Assembly (NCBI GenBank): GCA_020632995.1
Contig: JACKEN010000010.1
Location: 186,001-250,000 of the forward strand
From: Deltaproteobacteria bacterium
GTDB lineage: Bacteria; Myxococcota; Kuafuiibacteriia; Kuafuiibacteriales; Kuafuiibacteriaceae
Direction of reading: 5' to 3'
DNA: 64,000 bases
This document shows, one piece after another, positions 43,420 through 51,397 of the stretch; positions within the stretch are counted from its first letter, which is position 1; each line of letters begins with the position of its first letter. The position numbers and the translations under genes were made by a program. A model generated the notes under the pieces. That model was not told where the DNA came from and did no database searches. It saw nothing but the letters and a program-made list of their open reading frames with translations.

Positions 43420-43744
43420 GGCTGCTGGACAGCTCCAGGCTGTGGTCGAGGCGCGGCGCGGCGCCCGGCGGGTAGTCCACCCGCTCTTTGAGCTCCTTGC
43501 CAACCTTGAAGAACGGCAGCCGCTTGGCCGGGACATGGATCGTCTCACCGGTGCGCGGGTTGCGCCCGGTGTACGCGTCGTAGGCCTTGCTGGTGAAGCT
43601 GCCGAAGCCCCTGATCTCGATGCGCTCGCCGCGCTTGAGAGCCTCGGTCATCTGGTCGAACACCAGGTTGACCACCTGCTCCGCCCGCTTCTTGGTGATC
43701 TTGGCCCGCTCGGCCAGCTTCTCGACCAGTTCCGACTTGTTCAT
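43379..43744 (-). CDS. HU/IHF-family DNA-binding protein with acidic tail
   Basis: 121 residues. Residues 1-95 are a complete HU/IHF fold: NKSELVEKLAERAKITKKRAE, FGSFTSKAYDAYTGRNPRTGE with the Pro-tipped DNA-binding arm, and a terminal PFFKVGKELKERV helix. The IEIRGFGSF and GRNPRTGE motifs fit HU and IHF-beta equally. The C-terminal 25 residues are an unusual Ser/Asp tail with seven consecutive Asp encoded by a GAC repeat. The protein bends DNA and organises the nucleoid. ATG at 43744 is chosen over GTG two codons earlier. First gene of the mnmA-rnc-era-der run and just downstream of tRNA-Arg. Confidence 0.92.
   Translation of the reverse strand: MNKSELVEKLAERAKITKKRAEQVVNLVFDQMTEALKRGERIEIRGFGSFTSKAYDAYTGRNPRTGETIHVPAKRLPFFKVGKELKERVDYPPGAAPRLDHSLELSSSHDSDDDDDDDSDD
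43391..43411. repeat. (GTC)7 trinucleotide tract shared by two overlapping genes
   Basis: Seven uninterrupted GTC triplets. On the minus strand the tract encodes seven Asp in the HU/IHF-like tail and, if mnmA starts at 43419, seven Thr in that protein. Length changes by whole units would leave both frames intact. Confidence 0.8.
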
Positions 43745-43756
43745 CGCCACACCAGC

Positions 43757-43829
43757 GCACCCGACAGGACTCGAACCTGTGGCCTACGGTTTAGGAAACC
43801 GTCGCTCTATCCAGCTGAGCTACGGGTGC
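43757..43829 (-). tRNA. tRNA-Arg (anticodon CCT)
   Basis: A complete cloverleaf folds on the minus strand: acceptor GCACCCG/CGGGTGC, D-arm GCTC...GAGC, anticodon stem ACGGT/ACCGT with loop TTCCTAA (anticodon CCT, reading AGG), and T-arm ACAGG-TTCGAGT-CCTGT. CCA is not encoded. A TTGACA-type promoter lies upstream and the HU/IHF-like gene follows. Confidence 0.95.
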
Positions 43830-43843
43830 ATCCCCCGAGGCGG

Positions 43844-43872
43844 TAAGTAGCCTGGCCCGAAAGCCCTGTCAA
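43844..43872 (-). promoter_or_regulatory. Candidate sigma-70-type promoter of tRNA-Arg
   Basis: On the minus strand TTGACA (43867-43872) is followed after 17 bases by TACTTA (43844-43849), ending 15 bases before the tRNA. The -35 is perfect and the -10 weak. tRNA-Pro has a very similar arrangement. Confidence 0.55.
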
Positions 43873-43904
43873 TACCGCCGGTTGGGCGAGCCCCGCCCGC
43901 TCCC

Positions 43905-44441
43905 TCAGAACTGAAGTAGGGAGAACACGGGTGCCCCGAGGGCGGCCCGGCCTCCGAGGGCGCTGAGCTCGACCGCGAAGGCCACCTCCACCACCTCCGC
44001 CTGGGCGGCCCGGAGGACCGAGAGCGCAGCGCCGGCGGTGCCGCCGGTGGCCAACAGGTCGTCCACCACCACCACGCGCTGCCCGGGCCGGACCGCGTCC
44101 ACGTGCATCTCGATGTGGTCCTCGCCGTACTCCAGGGCGTACCGCGCCTGGTGGGTCTTCCGCGGGAGCTTGCCGTGCTTGCGCACGAGCGACAGCCCCA
44201 GCCCCAGGGACTGGGCGAGCGGCGCCCCGATGAGGAAGCCGCGGGACTCGATGGCCACCACCACCTCCACGTCCAGCATCCGGTAGCGCGAGGCGAAGGC
44301 CTCGATCAGGACAGCGTATCCCTCGGGGTCCTGGAACACCGGGGTGAGGTCCTTGAAGAGGATGCCGGGCTTGGGGAAGTCCGGCACATCGATGATCAGG
44401 CTCTTCACCAGAGCTGCCGCGTCGGGTTGCGCTGCGTCCAT
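43905..44441 (-). CDS. apt: Adenine phosphoribosyltransferase
   Basis: 178 residues, the usual length. It converts adenine and PRPP to AMP in purine salvage. Diagnostic segments are IIDVPDFPKPGILFKDLTPV near the N-terminus, AIESRGFLIGAPLA in the middle and the PRPP-binding VVVVDDLLATGGTA near residue 125. The cytosolic enzyme is transcribed divergently from the nuclease-like gene at 44554, with 112 bp between them to hold both promoters. The tRNA-Arg promoter begins about 30 bp after its stop, and no clear terminator separates them. Confidence 0.95.
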   Translation of the reverse strand: MDAAQPDAAALVKSLIIDVPDFPKPGILFKDLTPVFQDPEGYAVLIEAFASRYRMLDVEVVVAIESRGFLIGAPLAQSLGLGLSLVRKHGKLPRKTHQARYALEYGEDHIEMHVDAVRPGQRVVVVDDLLATGGTAGAALSVLRAAQAEVVEVAFAVELSALGGRAALGAPVFSLLQF

Positions 44442-44553
44442 TTCACTGTGGTGGCCCAGCGCGGGCCGGGATGCAAGGGGGGGCGGCGCGAATGAAAACC
44501 GCAGGATAGCTTGCGGGTACTCCCGGGCGCGCGTGGTAGCGTCGGGAGTTCAG

Positions 44554-45543
44554 ATGGTCTCGCCCCTCCACGAGAGCCTGGTCCGCTTCGTCCGCGACCA
44601 CCCGAAGCGCACCTTGGAGCACGCCCGCAGCGCCCTGGGTGATGCGCTCCCCCGGCGGTTCTCGGTGGAGGTCAGCGACGGCAACCTCACCGTCCTCCCC
44701 GACGAGTACAAGGCCGACCTGGTGCTCATCCTGAAGCGCCGCGGCGTGCCCATCCTGGGCGTCATCCCAGAGGTGCAGCTCAAGGTCGACCCGGACAAGC
44801 ACAGCACCTGGCCCGCCTACGCGGTGACGCTCAGGGCCCGGATCGGGTGCCCGGTGGTGGTGCTGGTGATCACCCCTCACGCCTGGGTGGCGCGCTGGGC
44901 CCGGCGGCCCATCGGCCTCGGCCCAGGCAACACGTTCACGGCGGTGGTCCTGGGGCCGGAGGACGTCCCCGCGATCACCGACCCGGAGGCCGCGCGGGCA
45001 GACCCGCTCGCCGCCGTCCTCGGTGCACTCGCCCACGCCCGAGGCCCTCGAGCGAAGGAGGTGGCACGGGCCGCGTTTCGCGGCTTGGATGCCCTCGATG
45101 ACCCTGCGCTCTGGGTCTACTGTGATATGATTCTCAAGTCCGTGTCGCCCGCGGACCGAAGGGGCCTACACGCCATGCTCAGCCGAGAGGACTACAAACC
45201 ACAGTCGAAGTTCTTCCGCGATCTGATGGCCAAGGGGATCGCGGAGGGGCGGAAGATCGGGCTCGAAGAGGGGCGCAGAGTAGGGCGCGAAGAGGGGCGC
45301 GAAGAGGGGCGCGAAGAGGGGCGCGAAGAGGGGCGCGAAGAGGGGCGCGAGGAAGGGCTCCAGGTGGGCGAGCGCGAGGCCCTCGTGAAGGCGCTCCGAA
45401 AGCTCCTCGCCAAGCGCAAGCTGGAGCTCCGCCCCACCCACGAGGCCCGCCTCGCCAAGGCGAACGCCGCTCAGCTGACCCGCTGGATCCTCAAGGCCGC
45501 CGACGCTCGGCGCATCACCGACGTCTTCCCGCCCCGGCGCTGA
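44554..45543 (+). CDS. Nuclease-like protein (Rpn/PD-(D/E)XK-type suspected) with EEGR repeat tail
   Basis: 329 residues. The N-terminal two thirds resemble uncharacterised proteins related to Rpn/DUF4351-type transposase-like nucleases. A possible PD-(D/E)XK core reads YKADLVLIL, then PEVQLKVD about 20 residues on, with Asp and Glu-x-x-x-Lys as candidate metal ligands. Residues 225-270 form a charged helical stretch in which EEGR is repeated five times exactly (DNA repeat at 45286-45345); Rpn-like proteins often have such a Glu/Gly/Arg-rich tail. ATG at 44554 has GGGAG nearby; longer in-frame extensions would run back into apt and are rejected. Possible roles include mobile-DNA recombination or defence. 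The catalytic assignment is tentative. Confidence 0.6.
   Translation: MVSPLHESLVRFVRDHPKRTLEHARSALGDALPRRFSVEVSDGNLTVLPDEYKADLVLILKRRGVPILGVIPEVQLKVDPDKHSTWPAYAVTLRARIGCPVVVLVITPHAWVARWARRPIGLGPGNTFTAVVLGPEDVPAITDPEAARADPLAAVLGALAHARGPRAKEVARAAFRGLDALDDPALWVYCDMILKSVSPADRRGLHAMLSREDYKPQSKFFRDLMAKGIAEGRKIGLEEGRRVGREEGREEGREEGREEGREEGREEGLQVGEREALVKALRKLLAKRKLELRPTHEARLAKANAAQLTRWILKAADARRITDVFPPRR
45286..45345. repeat. 12-bp tandem repeat, five exact copies
   Basis: CGCGAAGAGGGG is repeated five times head to tail, followed by a degenerate sixth copy. It encodes the EEGR tetrapeptides of the nuclease-like protein. A 12-bp unit can change number without breaking the frame. Confidence 0.85.
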
Positions 45544-45557
45544 CTCGCGCCGAGGCA

Positions 45558-46331
45558 CTACGGCGGGAGCACGGCCTTCGGGTTGACGGTGGCGGTGCCC
45601 TCCCTGACCTCGAAGTACAGGTACGGCGACTGGGTGCCGCCGCTCTGGCCCACCAACCCCAGGGTCTCGCCCCGGCGGAGCTTCTGGCCGGTCTTCACGC
45701 AGTTCTCGTGGTGGTGCGCGTAGACGGTGGTGCGGCCCTCGTCGTGGCGCACCACCACCAGGTTCCCGAAGCCACCTTGCACCCCGGCGAACACCACCTC
45801 GCCGTCGGCGGCGGCCCGCACGGGCGTGCCGGTGGGCGCGGCGATGTCGAGGCCCTCGTGGGGCAAGCCATCTTGCTTCCCGTACTTGGTGATCACCACC
45901 CCATCCACCGGCCATGAGAAGCCGGCCTTGCCGACCTCCTTCGGCGGGGCGAGCCACGGGTCGACGTCCTTGCATCGCGCCACCGACTTGGCGTTGGCGG
46001 GGGTGAGATCCGGGCGCACCGGGGCCGGCTCGGTCGAGGTCGGGAGCGGTGGGGCGGCGGCCTCGGGGGGCGCGTCACCCGGGATGAGGAGCTCATCACC
46101 CGGCCGCAGGCGGGTCGGGTCCTCCAGCTCGTTGAGCTCAACGAGCTCGTCGAGGCCGACCCCGTACTTCTTGGCGATGCCGTAGGCGGTCTCGCCCTCC
46201 TCGACCTTGTGCACCCGGTGGCGCTGACGCACGTCGAGCCGCGACGACACCGGGGCCCGGCCGGTGGCGCAGGCCAGGTTGACGAAGGTGAGCGCGGCCA
46301 GCAAGGCCAGCAGATGGATCGAGCGGCTCAT
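45558..46331 (-). CDS. NlpD-like lipoprotein with LysM and M23 (LytM) peptidase domains
   Basis: 257 residues. The signal peptide ends in a LAC lipobox, so this is an outer- or inner-membrane lipoprotein facing the periplasm. A LysM domain (residues about 40-90, HKVEEGETAYGIAKKYGVG) binds peptidoglycan; the C-terminal LytM domain (about 145-255) has HEGLD (HxxxD) and VYAHHH (HxH), the zinc ligands. E. coli NlpD lacks some of these and acts only as an amidase activator, so this protein may cut cross-links itself. ATG at 46331 overlaps the surE stop codon (ATGA). surE-nlpD adjacency is widely conserved. A role in cell division or envelope remodelling is likely. Confidence 0.88.
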   Translation of the reverse strand: MSRSIHLLALLAALTFVNLACATGRAPVSSRLDVRQRHRVHKVEEGETAYGIAKKYGVGLDELVELNELEDPTRLRPGDELLIPGDAPPEAAAPPLPTSTEPAPVRPDLTPANAKSVARCKDVDPWLAPPKEVGKAGFSWPVDGVVITKYGKQDGLPHEGLDIAAPTGTPVRAAADGEVVFAGVQGGFGNLVVVRHDEGRTTVYAHHHENCVKTGQKLRRGETLGLVGQSGGTQSPYLYFEVREGTATVNPKAVLPP

Positions 46332-47161
46332 CGCGGTGGGATGAGCTCCAGCTCCTCGGGGGGCTGGGCGGTGGGGACCTTCACCGCCCCGGTCAGCTCG
46401 AGGTCGACCAGGTGGCGGGTGAGGGCCCGGACGTGGGTGAGGTCGACGGTGAGCGGGGTGATGGAGATGACGCCCTCCGCCACCGCGTTGCAGTCGCTCC
46501 CCGGGATGTCCTCGGCGTCCGACGGCACCCCGCCGATCCAGTAGTAGGGCGCACCTCGGGGATCGTCGCGGCGGTGCACCGAGTGGCGGAAGAGCCGGTG
46601 CCCCAGGAAGGTCATCTGGTAGCGCTCGGGTCGGCCCCCCGGCACGTTGATGTTGAGGGTGGTGTTGGTCGGCAGGCTCGCCTGCAGGACCCAGCGGGCC
46701 ACCTTCGCGGTGAACTCGGCCGCGAGGGCATAGCTCCCCGTCCTGGGGTCGGTGAGCGAGACCGCGAGGGAGGGCACCCCGAGCAGGGTCCCCTCGAAGG
46801 CCGCCCCTACCGTGCCCGAGTAGTGCACGTCGAAGCTGAGGTTGGGCCCCGCGTTGATCCCCGAGACCACCAGGGACGGCCGCCGGCTCAGGAGCTGATG
46901 CACCCCGAGGTACACGCAGTCCGCGGGCGAGCCGTCCACCTGCCACCACCCGGGCTTGAGCTCGATGCCGCGCAGCGGGTGGAGGAGGCTGATCTTGTGC
47001 GACACCCCGGAGCAGTTCCGGTCGGGCCCGATGACCACGACCTCGCCCAGCGGAGCCAGGCCCTCGGCCAGGGCCTTGATGCCCGGCTCGTGCACCCCGT
47101 CGTCGTTGGTCACCAGGATGAGCGGCGGGGCCGCCTCCGGCATCTCTGCCGACGTGTTCAT
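46328..47161 (-). CDS. surE: 5'/3'-nucleotidase SurE
   Basis: 277 residues. SurE dephosphorylates nucleoside monophosphates and is linked to stress survival. Conserved motifs are ILVTNDDGVHEPGI (metal-binding Asp-Asp), GPDRNCSGVSHKIS, DGSPADCV, SGINAGPNLSFDVHYSGTVGAA (metal Asn and substrate site) and NINVP. ATG at 47161 is chosen; in-frame codons further upstream lack similarity. The C-terminal ten residues are Glu/Pro-rich. It forms a coupled pair with the nlpD-like gene. The metal-binding motifs are intact, so an active cytosolic enzyme is expected. Confidence 0.95.
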   Translation of the reverse strand: MNTSAEMPEAAPPLILVTNDDGVHEPGIKALAEGLAPLGEVVVIGPDRNCSGVSHKISLLHPLRGIELKPGWWQVDGSPADCVYLGVHQLLSRRPSLVVSGINAGPNLSFDVHYSGTVGAAFEGTLLGVPSLAVSLTDPRTGSYALAAEFTAKVARWVLQASLPTNTTLNINVPGGRPERYQMTFLGHRLFRHSVHRRDDPRGAPYYWIGGVPSDAEDIPGSDCNAVAEGVISITPLTVDLTHVRALTRHLVDLELTGAVKVPTAQPPEELELIPPR

Positions 47162-47220
47162 GCGGTGGGGACTACACGCCCGGGCCGCGTGGGTAAACCG
47201 CGAACGCTGATGCCTGGTCT

Positions 47221-48003
47221 TTACCCTGCCAGAGCGGCGGGTGGGGCGTCGGCCAGGGGCTGGTAGACGTCGGACGACAGCGGCGCCGTCCGGGCCGCCC
47301 ACGGCGCGTCGAGCCGCACCAGGAGCCGCTGCTGCACCGGCGCCGGTGGCAGGTTCACTTGCAGGACCTCGACCCGGGCGGGGGCCCGGACCTGACGCAG
47401 CCGCTCCAGATCCTCGCCGTAGTAGCGGGGCACGTAGCCGAGGAGCACCTTGTCCTCGGTGCGCACCGCCACCGCCTGGGGGTCCTCCGGGTTCTGCCAG
47501 TCCGAGACCAGGTACAAGCGCGCGCCCGGCGCAAGCTCCCCTGCCCGGGCCGCCGCCTCCTTGGGCATGTGCCGGATGCCATGGACGAAGAAGTCCACCC
47601 GAAAGCGCAGGTCACCCTGCTCACCCCGCACCAGGGGATACGGGAAGATCTCGAAGGAGTCGGTGGTGCGCCGTCCCGCGCTCCGGGCCAGGAGCGACAG
47701 GGGTGAGGGCGCCTCAGGGAGCGCCATCCGCTCGAGGTAGCTCGAGTAGTCCTCCCGCTGCCGGCTCATGATCCGGTTCTTGAACAGGGGGAAGAGCTCG
47801 GAGGACTCGTAGATCTGCTCGACCTCGGGGAACCCGATGAGGGGGGCGAGGCCCGCCGCCTCCCGGGCCCTCAGGAAGCCTCGGGTGTAGACGAACCTGT
47901 AGTGTTCGCCGCCCTCGCAAGACAACCTGCCGATGGGGAACCAGGCCCGGGAAGCCGGATCCTGCCAGGCGAGGAAGACGACTTGCTGCTGCTCACTCCT
48001 CAT
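47221..48003 (-). CDS. HIRAN-like domain protein paired with a HipA-like kinase
   Basis: 260 residues. The N-terminal half (FLAWQDPASRAWFPIGRLSCE, RGFLRAREAAGLAPL, FPLFKNRIMSRQREDY) is a conserved segment found beside HipA/CtkA-type kinases. The C-terminal half (FRVDFFVHGIRHM, LYLVSDWQNPEDPQAVAVRTE, LLGYVPRYYGEDL) looks like a HIRAN domain, a module that in eukaryotic proteins binds DNA ends; the NPEDPQAVAV piece matches its NxxDxxAvxv pattern. It overlaps the HipA-like gene by 11 bp and is last in a three-gene operon. It may deliver the kinase to damaged DNA or act as its antitoxin-like partner. Both are inference. Confidence 0.65.
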   Translation of the reverse strand: MRSEQQQVVFLAWQDPASRAWFPIGRLSCEGGEHYRFVYTRGFLRAREAAGLAPLIGFPEVEQIYESSELFPLFKNRIMSRQREDYSSYLERMALPEAPSPLSLLARSAGRRTTDSFEIFPYPLVRGEQGDLRFRVDFFVHGIRHMPKEAAARAGELAPGARLYLVSDWQNPEDPQAVAVRTEDKVLLGYVPRYYGEDLERLRQVRAPARVEVLQVNLPPAPVQQRLLVRLDAPWAARTAPLSSDVYQPLADAPPAALAG

Positions 48004-48916
48004 CCAGGGCCTTGACCACGTTCACCACACGGGCGCGGTTACACCCCAGGATTCTAGCAGCAAAGCGCCGGTGCAGCTCCGAAATGCGTTCGTCCGGGAC
48101 CTCGAGCAGCACGGGGTCGAAGGCCCCCGCGGGGAGCGCCGCGAGCCGCGCGGCGTATGCCCTGGCCGCGCGCGGGCGGAGCGCCGCCGCGCGCGCGAAG
48201 GCCTCCAGGGTGGTGAGCGGCCGCGCGCCCTCGCCCTCCGAGTAGAAAGCCGACTTGCCCTTGTGGACGTAGCTCTCCACCGTCACCCGGGGGTCGCCGC
48301 CCTCCACCCGCAGCCGCAGGCGGTGCTCGGGCTCGTTGCGGCCGAGTGAAGAGGCGTGGTCGTAGGTCGGGGCCAGGAAGCGCTGCGCCCCACGCTGAAC
48401 AACTGCCCAGTTCTCGTGGTGCCGATCGGTGTTGCCCACCAGCGCGTCCAGCATCAGGTAGCCGACGAACTGGTCCGGGGCCTCGAAGCCCTCGAAGAGC
48501 GGAGGCCACTCGGGCGTGGGCCCCGCCCCGGCCACCCCGAGCGCGTCGAAGACCGCGTCCACGGTGTGCTGCGCCACGTGGTAGCGATCGTGCTGCGGAT
48601 AGTCCGGCCGCACCTGCAAGAGGAGCTCGTTGCCGTGGAAGAGCTGGTCTCCCGGAGCCAGGAAGGTGGGGGACACGATGCCCCGGCGCCCCTCGTGCAC
48701 CGCGAGGTCTACGTCCGCCGCCGGGAGCGCGAGCAGCGCGGCCACCTCCGCCGCCACCTTCTCGGACCAGTCCTCGTCGCGCCGCCCCCGCTTGAAGAGC
48801 ACCCTCTGCGCCCCGTCGTGGAACCAGAACTTGAACTTGGTCCCCAGGTACTCGTCCTCGCGAAAGGCGCCGGCCGGCACCTCCCGCACCGGATACGGCT
48901 CGGGCCGCGAGCTCAT
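47993..48916 (-). CDS. HipA/CtkA-like Ser/Thr kinase
   Basis: 307 residues, shorter than HipA (about 440), and related to CtkA-type kinases. Motifs: an ATP-site Lys in RVLFKRG, an EKVAAEVAALLALP helix, the catalytic NTDRHHEN segment near residue 164 (HipA D-x-H-x-x-N pattern) and YDHASSLG near 187, the metal-binding Asp. HipA-family toxins phosphorylate targets such as glutamyl-tRNA synthetase and cause growth arrest; the target here is unknown. No HipB-like DNA-binding antitoxin is adjacent. Instead a metallophosphoesterase lies upstream (ATGA overlap) and a HIRAN-like protein downstream (11-bp overlap). ATG at 48916 is fixed by that coupling; the longer in-frame upstream extension lies within the phosphoesterase gene. 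Confidence 0.75.
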   Translation of the reverse strand: MSSRPEPYPVREVPAGAFREDEYLGTKFKFWFHDGAQRVLFKRGRRDEDWSEKVAAEVAALLALPAADVDLAVHEGRRGIVSPTFLAPGDQLFHGNELLLQVRPDYPQHDRYHVAQHTVDAVFDALGVAGAGPTPEWPPLFEGFEAPDQFVGYLMLDALVGNTDRHHENWAVVQRGAQRFLAPTYDHASSLGRNEPEHRLRLRVEGGDPRVTVESYVHKGKSAFYSEGEGARPLTTLEAFARAAALRPRAARAYAARLAALPAGAFDPVLLEVPDERISELHRRFAARILGCNRARVVNVVKALDEE

Positions 48917-49752
48917 GGCGCCTCGAAGAGCGGGCGCACCGTAGCCGTCCCCGCCTCGAGGTCGAGCCGCGCCTCCACCGCCCGCAGGCCGCCCAGGCTC
49001 GCCCCCGCGTTCACGGACACCGTGGCCCCCAGGCGCTCCTGCACCGCGCCGGTGAGGTGCGGCGACTCGTGGATGTGCCCGTGCAGGGTGAGCGGCGGCC
49101 GGTGCGCCTCGATGAAGGCCCGGACCGCCTCGCTCCCGATGTGGATCCCGCCCCGCATCACGTCGAGGTTCGTGCGCGCGGGCGGCGAGTGCGTCACGTA
49201 GACGGTGCGGGCCGGATCGCTCTGCGCGGCGAGCGCGGCCAGCTCCGCCGCCACCGTGGGTCGGGTCGCCAACGCCTCGATGTCTGCAACCTGGACTGCC
49301 CCACCCTCCGTCAACACCACCGCCGGGGGCAGCGCGGCGGGCGCCCAGCCCTCGTGGTCCAGGCGATCGAAGTCGCTCATGAAGAACGGCGTGACCGGGA
49401 CGTAGGGGCAGCCCGCGATCCACCAGCCGGGCGCACACGCGAGGGGCACCGCTCGCCCCACCAGGAGCGAGAGCGTGGTGTCCGACCACCCCGCCAGGGC
49501 CGCGATCACCGTCGCCCAGTCGTCATTCCCGGGGATGGCGTAGACCGGCAGGTCGGGTCGGTCCGTGGCCAGCGCGGCCAGCATCGGCCGCAGGACGTCT
49601 TGCGCGTACTCTGCCTGGGTCTCGACCAGGCGGGCCCGGTCGTGGGGGTGGGGCAAGAGGTCCCCGCGGGCCAGCGCGAAGAGCGCGGCGTAGGCCCGAG
49701 TGGCGCCGTGGAGATCGCTGGCGAAGAGGAGACGGGGACCCGGACCGGCCAT
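48913..49752 (-). CDS. Calcineurin-like metallophosphoesterase
   Basis: 279 residues. All signature blocks of the superfamily are present: ASDLHG (DxH), PGNDDW (GND), VTHSPP (H) and LHGHIHES (GHxH), giving a complete two-metal active site. The substrate is unknown; relatives cleave phosphomonoesters, cyclic nucleotides or dinucleotides. It is first in the operon with the HipA-like kinase and the HIRAN-like protein, and its stop overlaps the kinase ATG. A phosphatase coupled to a kinase might reverse phosphorylation or remove a nucleotide signal. ATG at 49752 (MAGPGPRLLF) is preferred over a start 12 codons earlier. Confidence 0.85.
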   Translation of the reverse strand: MAGPGPRLLFASDLHGATRAYAALFALARGDLLPHPHDRARLVETQAEYAQDVLRPMLAALATDRPDLPVYAIPGNDDWATVIAALAGWSDTTLSLLVGRAVPLACAPGWWIAGCPYVPVTPFFMSDFDRLDHEGWAPAALPPAVVLTEGGAVQVADIEALATRPTVAAELAALAAQSDPARTVYVTHSPPARTNLDVMRGGIHIGSEAVRAFIEAHRPPLTLHGHIHESPHLTGAVQERLGATVSVNAGASLGGLRAVEARLDLEAGTATVRPLFEAP

Positions 49753-49801
49753 GCATCGAGGGGTGGCCCGGCGCGGACCGGGGGTCAAGCAGGCCCGGCG
49801 C

Positions 49802-51256
49802 TCAGTACAGGCGGCTCGGATCCTGGGCGATCCGCACCCAGTCCAGGGTGCTGCTGCTGCGGGCCTGGGAGGCGATGACCCGCATGTCCGAGGTCCGCAC
49901 GATGAACGCGCTGGGGATGGCGCTCACCGCGCGCGAGAAGGGCTGGTTGACGCCGCCCTGCACCACGCCGTCGCCCACCCGGAACGAGGGGCCGTTCGCG
50001 GTGGTGACCTCGTGGTCCACGATCGCGTTGGCCTGCTGGTTGTTGGCGGGAGCGCCGCCCGCGGTCTCGATCTGCACGTAGACCACCAGCGACCCGGCGG
50101 CCTCGAGGTCCGCCGCTCGCTCGTTCACCGCCCGCATGTAGTCCGGGCAGTACGGGCACCAGCCCGCTCCGATGACGAAGAGGATCGTCTTGTAGGTCTC
50201 GGCGTTGCAGAACGCCTGCTCCATACGGAAGTCCTCGGTGGAGCCGTCCTGGCGGTAGGCATCGAGCCAGAACAGGGGCGGCAGCACGGTGTCGTAGGTC
50301 ACCCCCGTGTCGTGATCCGCCGGGTAGGGGCAGGCGATGCTCACGGTGCGGGCGATGGTGGAGGCGCTGACACCGTCCTTCGACGCGGTCACCACGACGT
50401 CGCCATCACCCACCGCGGTGGCGAGGCCGTTGGCGTCGATCACGAGCACCGTCTCGTCGGACGAGCTCCACACGACGGACGCGGTGATGTCCTCGACGTG
50501 CCCGACGCCGGTGGGGTCGTGATCGGTGTACACCGCGGTCGCGGAGAACTGGACGGGCGCGTCGTAGCCCACCCGCACGTTCTCGGGGGTGAGGGTCAGG
50601 TACTCTACGCGCGCCGCCGTGACCGTGTACTCACCGCTCACCGTGAGGTCACCCAGCTCCGCGGTGATGGTCGTGGTGCCCTCGCCGAACGACACCAGGC
50701 GGCCCTTCTCCTGCGCGGACGCGATCGCCACGTTGGTGCGGCTCGACTTCCAGGTCACGGTGTCGGTCACCAGGTCGCGGCTGCCGTCCGACTTATGGGC
50801 GATGACCGCGATGTTCAGGTGCCCGCCATAGCCGAAGTCGCCGGCGGGCGGCACGAGCTCCAGGCTCATCATCCGGGCCGGGCCCACCGTCACCGCGGAG
50901 GTCCCCATCTTGCCCTCGAACGCCACCACGATGTCGGCGCTACCCTCGCCTACCGCGAGGAACACGCCGGGCCGATCGGCCACCGGCTCCAGGACCGCGG
51001 TGTTGCCGGAGCTCCACGTGGCCTGCGCGGTGAGGTCCTTCTCGGTGGCGTCGCTGTAGCGCCCCTTCACCTGAGCTTGGATCTCCTCGCCCATCGCTGC
51101 CGTGGAGACCGTGAGGGAGACCGTCAACTCCGACAGCGTCGCGGAGGTGCTGTTGTTGTTGCCGCTGGTGTTGTTCGAGGGCTCGGTGCCCCCGCCACAT
51201 GCGGCGAGCACGACGGCGCATGAAAGGGTGAAGAGGCTTGGGCGAGGAATCTTCAT
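49802..51256 (-). CDS. Lipoprotein with BIG2-like domains and C-terminal thioredoxin-like domain
   Basis: 484 residues. The signal peptide ends in LAAC, followed by a Gly/Asn/Thr/Ser-rich linker typical of surface lipoproteins. Residues 45-310 appear to be three bacterial Ig-like (BIG2) domains, each with a WxSSxxxVaxV...GxGxxxIta pattern. The last 170 residues are a thioredoxin-like domain with GAGWCPYCPDYM near residue 368, so a redox-active CPYC, the glutaredoxin-type dipeptide, is present. It is probably anchored in the outer membrane, where it could handle disulfides or adhesion. Transcribed divergently from the 2TM protein with 141 bp between; ATG at 51256 follows a GAGG-rich stretch. 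Confidence 0.8.
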   Translation of the reverse strand: MKIPRPSLFTLSCAVVLAACGGGTEPSNNTSGNNNSTSATLSELTVSLTVSTAAMGEEIQAQVKGRYSDATEKDLTAQATWSSGNTAVLEPVADRPGVFLAVGEGSADIVVAFEGKMGTSAVTVGPARMMSLELVPPAGDFGYGGHLNIAVIAHKSDGSRDLVTDTVTWKSSRTNVAIASAQEKGRLVSFGEGTTTITAELGDLTVSGEYTVTAARVEYLTLTPENVRVGYDAPVQFSATAVYTDHDPTGVGHVEDITASVVWSSSDETVLVIDANGLATAVGDGDVVVTASKDGVSASTIARTVSIACPYPADHDTGVTYDTVLPPLFWLDAYRQDGSTEDFRMEQAFCNAETYKTILFVIGAGWCPYCPDYMRAVNERAADLEAAGSLVVYVQIETAGGAPANNQQANAIVDHEVTTANGPSFRVGDGVVQGGVNQPFSRAVSAIPSAFIVRTSDMRVIASQARSSSTLDWVRIAQDPSRLY

Positions 51257-51397
51257 GGCGTCAATAGACTGAACTTCGACCCGGGGAATGTCCAGGGAGG
51301 CCGGCCACACCGGCCACCGCGCACCTTGTAGGTCGAGGTCAGATGGCCGCATTCCCCTCACCCCTCGAGCCCAGCCCGTGTAATCTCGGGTCGCCCG

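Noticed and set aside
47993..48916. Classical HipBA toxin-antitoxin pair
   Set aside because: No helix-turn-helix HipB gene is adjacent, and the kinase is shorter than HipA.
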